Under the pieces are notes generated by a model that ran no database searches, was not told the origin of the DNA, and saw only the letters and a program-made list of their open reading frames with translations. Source: Phellopilus nigrolimitatus (Eukaryota; Basidiomycota; Agaricomycetes; Hymenochaetales; Hymenochaetaceae). From it: DNA of 64,000 nucleotides. The first letter of the stretch is position 1; each line of letters begins with the position of its first letter. Below are positions 59,543-64,000 of this stretch, piece after piece. The translations under genes and the position numbers were made by a program. The stretch lies in NCBI GenBank assembly GCA_021029095.1, contig JAJOHG010000125.1:1-64000 (forward strand). The letters run 5' to 3'.

Positions 59543-59559
59543 GTGTGTGTGGGGACATG

Positions 59560-60059
59560 TCCCACACAGCCTGAAGCAGGTAGATCTCGGATTTGCTTGC
59601 ATCATCGCCGTTGGGAGGCCGAGGTCAACAGGGTCACTTTAGAGCGGGGTCAAAGAGGTCCTCAGATGTAGGAAGGGTGAATTCTCTCAATGTTTCTCAT
59701 GGGGTCTGTCGGGGATAATGTTAGGGAAAGAATGTTGGTTATTGATTTTGGGTTTTGTGTCTTGCTCGTTGTGGAGGAGCATTTGACCCCGATTTTGGGC
59801 TTTTTTGGGGGTCAAATGGGGTCAAAGCCTTTGTATGCAGCTCGTTTTGTTCAATACTTTGCCAGAATGTGGGTATTAGTATCCCGGAAGGTTTCTATAA
59901 GGTGCGGAAGCCATCAGATCATTTTGTGATTTTGTGATCGCCGTTGACCCACGATGACCAGCTTTTTTGGGGGTCAATTGGTGCCCACTGGCTCAAAACG
60001 AGCCGGATTCCTCTGATACTTTGTACATATGCTGTGTACAGTAGTATACATTTTTACAT
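59560..60059. other. noncoding region with repeated GGTCAA motifs
   Basis: GGGGTCAA and TTGACCCC words recur (59649, 59783-59832, 59945-59980), including a potential hairpin TTGACCCCGATTTT...GGGGGTCAA around 59783-59817. No gene was seen. Confidence 0.4.
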
Positions 60060-60420
60060 GAACTTGCTTCAGTTCCTGGGGATGCAGAAGCATTAATAAT
60101 GAATTTAGTTGAATTTATATTGGTTTTCTACATCAGGAAAAACCAAAATGCAATATACTCAATTGGAAAGATATATGGTGATATATGGTGCTATATACTT
60201 TAAAACCGACACTATATAGCAATATATAGAGTATATTGCATATATAGTGGTATATCACCACTAAGATCAAATATATAGTGAAGATAGTGCTATCTAGTTT
60301 GGTCACAGTAATATATATTACAATATAGCACAAATTATTTGGTATATAGCAGTAAATAGTGCAATGTTTGGTATATACAGTATAACTCCTTTTCCTTGCT
60401 TCAAAGTACGAGCAAATTAA
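60060..60420. repeat. AT-rich block of TATATAGTG-like units
   Basis: About 360 bp of imperfect TATATAGTG/GCTATATA words on both strands. It begins near an ATCAGGAAAAACC (60131), which equals the first 13 bases of the TIR of the RPT2-bearing element. It has no coding potential. Confidence 0.6.
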
Positions 60421-60439
60421 TTTACAAGAGTCAAGACTT

Positions 60440-60876
60440 CTGGGAATTGCCGAGCCGCGGGTGCCCAATGCGGACGGGGCGTCCTCACCGCACGCACAGG
60501 CACTTCGTCACCGCAGCATACGACACGCTCGCCCCCAGACATGCACGCGATCCCGGGACAAGCCGCGTCCATCTGCGTCAACCCAACCCCTCCCCCTCTC
60601 ACTCATGACACGCCGCCGGACCCCGCCTCGCATGACATGACCGCGCGTCTCACCGCGCTTTTGGCCCAGAAGCGCTCGAGCCGCACGGTCGCGACGCTGC
60701 ACCTGCACACCGTGCCGCTCTCCGCGGTCGCCATGTCCGCGGCCGGCGTGCACCTGCTCATGGCGGGCTCGGCGGGCTCTGGGACATCGCGGTGCCCTCG
60801 GTGGATGAGGTCGCCAGCCCCGGCCGTGAGGCGCGCGCGAAGCGGCACCGGGTAGACAGCGCGCGCGGGTGGGACG
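60440..60876 (+). pseudogene. YTM1/WDR12-type WD-repeat relic
   Basis: Reads HRHFVTAAYDTLA, shifts frame near 60530, then shows KRSSRTVATLHLHTVPLSAV, AMSAAGVHLLMAGSAG and, in another frame, DIAVPSVDEVASPG. The WD-repeat grammar (HT-x-x-V-S-x-V-A-x-S-x-x-G) and order resemble the ribosome-biogenesis protein Ytm1. The 5' side is cut by the AT-rich block and the 3' side by the gypsy LTR at 60877. It is dead in this copy. The family call is moderate. Confidence 0.5.
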
Positions 60877-61671
60877 TGTCAGGTTCGAACCGAAAACGCT
60901 CAGCGGAATGAGGTTCGGGTCGACCGAATTCGCGGGGACGGAGTTCGGGGGTTTCGTCCGGTCGTTCGGGCTGGGCGAGAGAGCTGCCGAAGTCGACGAG
61001 GGTTCGAGCGAGCCAGTCGTTCGTGGGTTGGATAGTTCGGTCACGCGTTCGTCGAGTCGGGCACGACGGGAACGCGTTCGGGCGTATCGAGAAGGGGAGA
61101 CTCAGAGAGGGAGAGCAGGGAGGAGTCCGGGGATCGGACGAGTGGGCTGAGGGACGGTTCGCCGACACTCGATACGGGTGTCAGAAACGTCAATATTCAG
61201 TCTAGAGTACGAAGTACAATTTGGTGTCCTATTTATACGAAAAGACTCCTTCCCCTGTCTCTCTCCCGGGCGAGTTAATGAGTCGTCGAAACTCGCGGTT
61301 CGACTGCGGAGCGGCGTGTCCAGCACGGGGGTTGGAGAGTCGGTGTGAGCCGATCGGCGAAGCGAGTCGCGTCGGCGAGCCGGGCGCGTGGTTCGGCGAA
61401 CGCGGTCACATCTTCGATTCCCGACGCCTTTCGGTCGCGTCCGAATTCGGCACGTGCCCGCGGCGCGTTCGACTCGTGTTCGGGGTGCGGGCCGTCTTCG
61501 GCGTTCGGCCCCCTTCGTTCGCGAACTTGGACGTCGTGTGTTCGTTTGCGATCGGTTCGAGCCCCTTTGTTCCATGTTCTCGGTTCGCGATTGGTTCGAG
61601 GCCTTCGGCCCGCCCGGCCCGTGGGTTCGGGGTTGTTCCTCGATTGTGTCACGAATGGTCGGATCGTGACA
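60877..61671 (-). mobile_element. gypsy LTR (3' LTR of a minus-strand element), 795 bp
   Basis: Bounded by TGTCA...TGACA. A TATAAATAGG box reads on the minus strand (about 61229-61238), and the purine tract lies on its right side; both show minus orientation. GC-rich with many TTCG/CGAA words. The outer flank is the YTM1 relic; the other LTR lies beyond the window. Confidence 0.8.
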
Positions 61672-61690
61672 GTAGCCCCCCCTTAAAGTG
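61672..61690 (-). promoter_or_regulatory. polypurine tract
   Basis: The minus strand reads AAGGGGGGGCTAC immediately before the LTR's TGTCA. This is the plus-strand DNA priming site expected next to a 3' LTR. Confidence 0.65.
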
Positions 61691-61733
61691 CTGAGCCCTC
61701 GAGGCACGATTCGTCGATTCGTTATCGTTTGCA

Positions 61734-63469
61734 ATGGCTCCCCCTTCCTCGAATGAGAGGCCCCCAGATGGTTACCTACTCCGTCGCCTGCGGGATCGCT
61801 GGGACCGTACACTGGTCGCGGAAGACCGGACTCGCGAGGAGATCGCCGTGGTTCATGCACAGTTACTGCACCTGCTGTCGCCGGGTCGTGTCAACAGTAC
61901 CGTTTTGTCGTCGTTCGAGGAGATTCGGGGTCTCCGGGACCGCGGATTGGATTTCGTGGTGAGTTTCTTGTTTCGGTGTGCATCTCGATCGGTGCTGATT
62001 TCTTCCTAGGGTATTCTGGTTCGTACTCTGTTGCGTCGCGAGGGGTTGACCTACGACATCCCATCCCTACTCTCGGTCCTGTGGCTATGGGATCAGGTCG
62101 GCCGTCGATTTATGTCTGGTCTTCCCGGCGAGTCTTTCGAATGGCCTGGCGTTTTTGGCAGCCTCCGCGAACACCTCGAGGAATGGGTCGTGGCGCACAG
62201 CCAGGCAGGGGACTCGTCTATCGGGTTCGGGCCGTATGAAGTTGCGAGGCCGGCCGTTCGGTCGAGTTCTGGCGAGGAATCTGGGTCTGAGGAGGACGCA
62301 GTGGCGGAGCGCGCGGGCGAATCTGGCTCTCGCGGGGTCGTGGTTCGGGAGGTCCCTGAGGGCGGCGAGGGTGATGAGGGTAGTGGCGAGGATTCGAGTT
62401 CGAGCTCGAGTTCGGAGGACGAGGTGTCCAGTTCGGTCGCGCGCGAACTTCGTCAGTACGATCCCGCAGTGCGTCCGGGTTTCCCTCGTGAGTCGTCCCT
62501 CTTGTCGGTTGCTACTCCGCCGCAGGTTTCGCCCGTTGTATCGGGGGATTCGTTGGTGTCGAGTGCGGTCAATTCGTCTCGTCCGCTCACTCGTCCTGCG
62601 TCCACGGATCGTGCGGCCAACGTGATCGTGACGAATCGTCCTGCGCCTGCAACCGGTCCCGCGCCCGTCCCTGCGCCTGTGGTGGCGAAGACTCACTCCG
62701 GCGCGTCGGCTCGTTCGGTTTCCTCTAAGCGGGCGAATACCGGTCCTCCGGAGTTTAGTCTGGAGGGTTTCGCGGACATCGTTTGGAAGTTCTCTGGCAC
62801 TCGCCGGTGTGCAAGTTGTCAGTCTCGCGGGTGGGGGTGCCACGGGTACGGGGGGAAGCTTCGTGCTTGTTTCGAGTGTAATGCTCGACACATTTCGCGT
62901 TGTAACCTGCCTGTCGTTCGGCGTGGTTCGTCGTCTCTCGTTTTTTCTGGGGGGGGTCGAAGCACTGATTTTGTTTTGTCCTTCAAGACGCGCTCTCGCA
63001 GGACCTTCGTCTTCCCGTTTCGAACCCAGATGAGTTATTCGATCGTCGTGCGCACGGGCTCCCGCCCTTCGACTACGGTTCGGGTTCGGGGGCGGTTATT
63101 GATGCGTCGTCCCCCCGCAGCGCCATCGTTTATATTCCGTCTGTTCGGGGGCGGACGCGTGAGGTTCGGCCGACTGGGTCGCGCGTATCGAAGTCGAAGG
63201 GTGTAGGTTCGAGCGAGTCGAACCCGATTGCCCAGGGTGGGGCCGCGTCGGGGGCGAACGTGGCCGGGCCGAGCACTTCGCGTTCGGTGGTCGGTGGTTC
63301 GGGGGTGTCGGGGGGAGCTTCGGATCCGGCGAAGCTTTCGTATGCCGAGATGAAGGCGGCTCTGGAGCGTGCACAGGCGCAGCTTCGTCAGCAGTCGCGT
63401 GAGCGTTCGAAGGATGGGGGAAATGAGGGGGAGGGGGATAAGAAAGGAAAGAAGAGGTTTCGGGAGTAG
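61734..63469 (+). CDS. antisense ORF of the gypsy element, zinc-knuckle-like protein
   Basis: Start MAPPSSNERPPDGYLLRRLR (61734), intron 61959-62009, then GILVRTLLRREGLTYDIPSL. A folded N-terminal part of about 180 residues is followed by a Ser/Glu-rich acidic stretch (DSSSSSSSEDE, 62390-62430), a Pro/Ala linker and a Cys cluster CASCQSRGWGCHGYGGKLRA then CFECNARHISRCN (62810-62910). The frame changes near the eight-G run at 62949-62956; after it the coherent frame runs through SYAEMKAALERAQAQLRQQS to KKGKKRFRE and TAG at 63467-63469. It lies between the minus-strand pol end and the 3' LTR, on the opposite strand. The Cys pattern is not a classical CCHC knuckle. The function is unknown; it may be DNA- or RNA-binding, or a regulator of the element. 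Confidence 0.6.
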
Positions 63470-63690
63470 TGGTTTTTTTTTTGTTAAAATATTAGTTCGG
63501 TTCTCTCTTTTTTTTTTTTGTAAGAAATAAAAGGTTGGTGTGAAAAAATATAGAGGGAAAGAAAAAAGGAAAAAAGGAAAACAAAAAGGAAGAAAAGGAA
63601 GAACGAGAAAGGGCAAGACATTGGTATCTATTTTACGAGGAAAGGAAAAAAGATTGCGAAAGGGGGCCGGTTCGGTCGTTATTCGAGGGC
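63470..63690. other. low-complexity spacer between the antisense ORF and pol
   Basis: T-runs, then A/G-rich repeats (gaaaaaaggaaaa-type) over about 160 bp. It would serve as the 3' UTR for both convergent ORFs. No gene. Confidence 0.5.
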
Positions 63691-64000
63691 TTATCCTTTT
63701 CGTGCGAACCATTCGGGTCGGTTGTGTGGTCCGGGCTTGTCCGGGTATTTCCGGTGGAAGGTTGCTACTTTTGTCGGAGCGTGTTCGAGGTTTTCTTCCG
63801 GTTCGATCGTCGGATCGTCGTGTCCTTCCCATTGGACGGTGTAGAAGATCTTCCCTTCTTTGTAGCGCCGGTCGATCGAGGAGTCGAGGATTGCTTCGAC
63901 TTCGTATTCGGAGAACCCATCGAGTTCGATTGGCGGGGGCGGTGGTTCGGTGCGTCTGGGGAATGGGTTGGCTTTGTGGGGCTCGAGTAGCGATACGTGA
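63691..64000 (-). CDS. gypsy (chromovirus) pol C-terminus with chromodomain, partial
   Basis: Enters from the window edge: HVSLLEPHKANPFPRRTEPP (integrase C-terminal end) and then a chromodomain FSEYEVEAILDSSIDRRYKE, GKIFYTVQWEGHDDPTIEPE, ENLEHAPTKVATFHRKYP. The stop is TAA at 63693-63691. The aromatic and acidic positions of a chromodomain are present (Y, W, E-x-x-x-L). This identifies a Tf1/chromovirus-type Ty3/gypsy element. The RT, RNase H and integrase core lie outside the window. Confidence 0.88.
   Translation of the reverse strand, partial: HVSLLEPHKANPFPRRTEPPPPPIELDGFSEYEVEAILDSSIDRRYKEGKIFYTVQWEGHDDPTIEPEENLEHAPTKVATFHRKYPDKPGPHNRPEWFARKG

Noticed and set aside
61102..61860. 252-codon minus-strand ORF across the gypsy LTR
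   Set aside because: It crosses the LTR edge and polypurine tract and is low-complexity (Arg/Ser/Pro); an artefact of GC-rich TTCG/CGAA repeats.
63035..63990. Plus-strand ORF at 63724-63990 and minus-strand ORF at 63035-63832
   Set aside because: The first is antisense to the chromodomain; the second mixes the antisense-ORF complement with low-complexity spacer.

Overview
The window is a nuclear chromosome segment of a filamentous basidiomycete, most likely an Agaricomycete (polypore-like). The genes are intron-rich, with short (about 48-70 nt) GT-AG introns. The protein families are typical of mushroom-forming fungi: class-specific P450 exons, an aegerolysin-like protein, a MUP1-type methionine permease, ABCC transporter relics, copia and chromodomain gypsy elements. 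No bacterial features, rRNA genes or CRISPR arrays are present.

Left part (0-16.8 kb), gene-rich: a decayed cytochrome P450 3' end; a 106-bp poly-C tract; an rvt-type gene (a cellular, non-mobile reverse-transcriptase-related gene) with two 1-nt frame breaks; a large biotin-dependent lamA-like gene (biotin carboxylase, PxpC/AHS2, PxpB/AHS1, biotinyl domain) lying directly downstream of an intact lamB (PxpA, LamB/YcsF), so that one locus carries a complete 5-oxoproline/lactam-opening system; a gene whose predicted protein joins a coiled coil, an Argonaute N and linker-1 region and an HMG box, with no PAZ, MID or PIWI; and a GNAT acetyltransferase.

Middle (17-33 kb): poorly resolved coding relics, a large secreted-type or cytosolic protein with an aegerolysin-like N-terminus, a frameshifted KAP123 importin relic, a decayed conserved fungal gene, and a zinc alcohol dehydrogenase that has lost its normal N-terminus.

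Repeat-built part (33-58 kb): a segment made of [5' part of an ABCC transporter, +] facing [a helical, membrane-hairpin protein of alpha-pore-forming type, -] occurs three times. A fourth copy has only the ABC part. Flanks carry an SKT5/CHS4 relic, F-box relics and proteasome gene fragments (RPN6 exon twice, RPT2 inside a TIR element). The three hairpin-protein genes look intact, while every ABC copy is broken; at least three of the four share the same frameshift. A hAT-type MITE with perfect 8-bp target duplication sits in one ABC copy.

Right end (53-64 kb): a complete MUP1-like permease, a copia LTR plus gag-only remnant, an AT-rich block, a YTM1 (WD-repeat) relic cut by a gypsy LTR, and the 3' end of a minus-strand chromodomain gypsy element. 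Between its pol end and its 3' LTR this element carries a long zinc-knuckle-containing ORF on the opposite strand.

Several single-base frame breaks, two of them in homopolymers, may be sequence errors and not true mutations; each is listed where it occurs.
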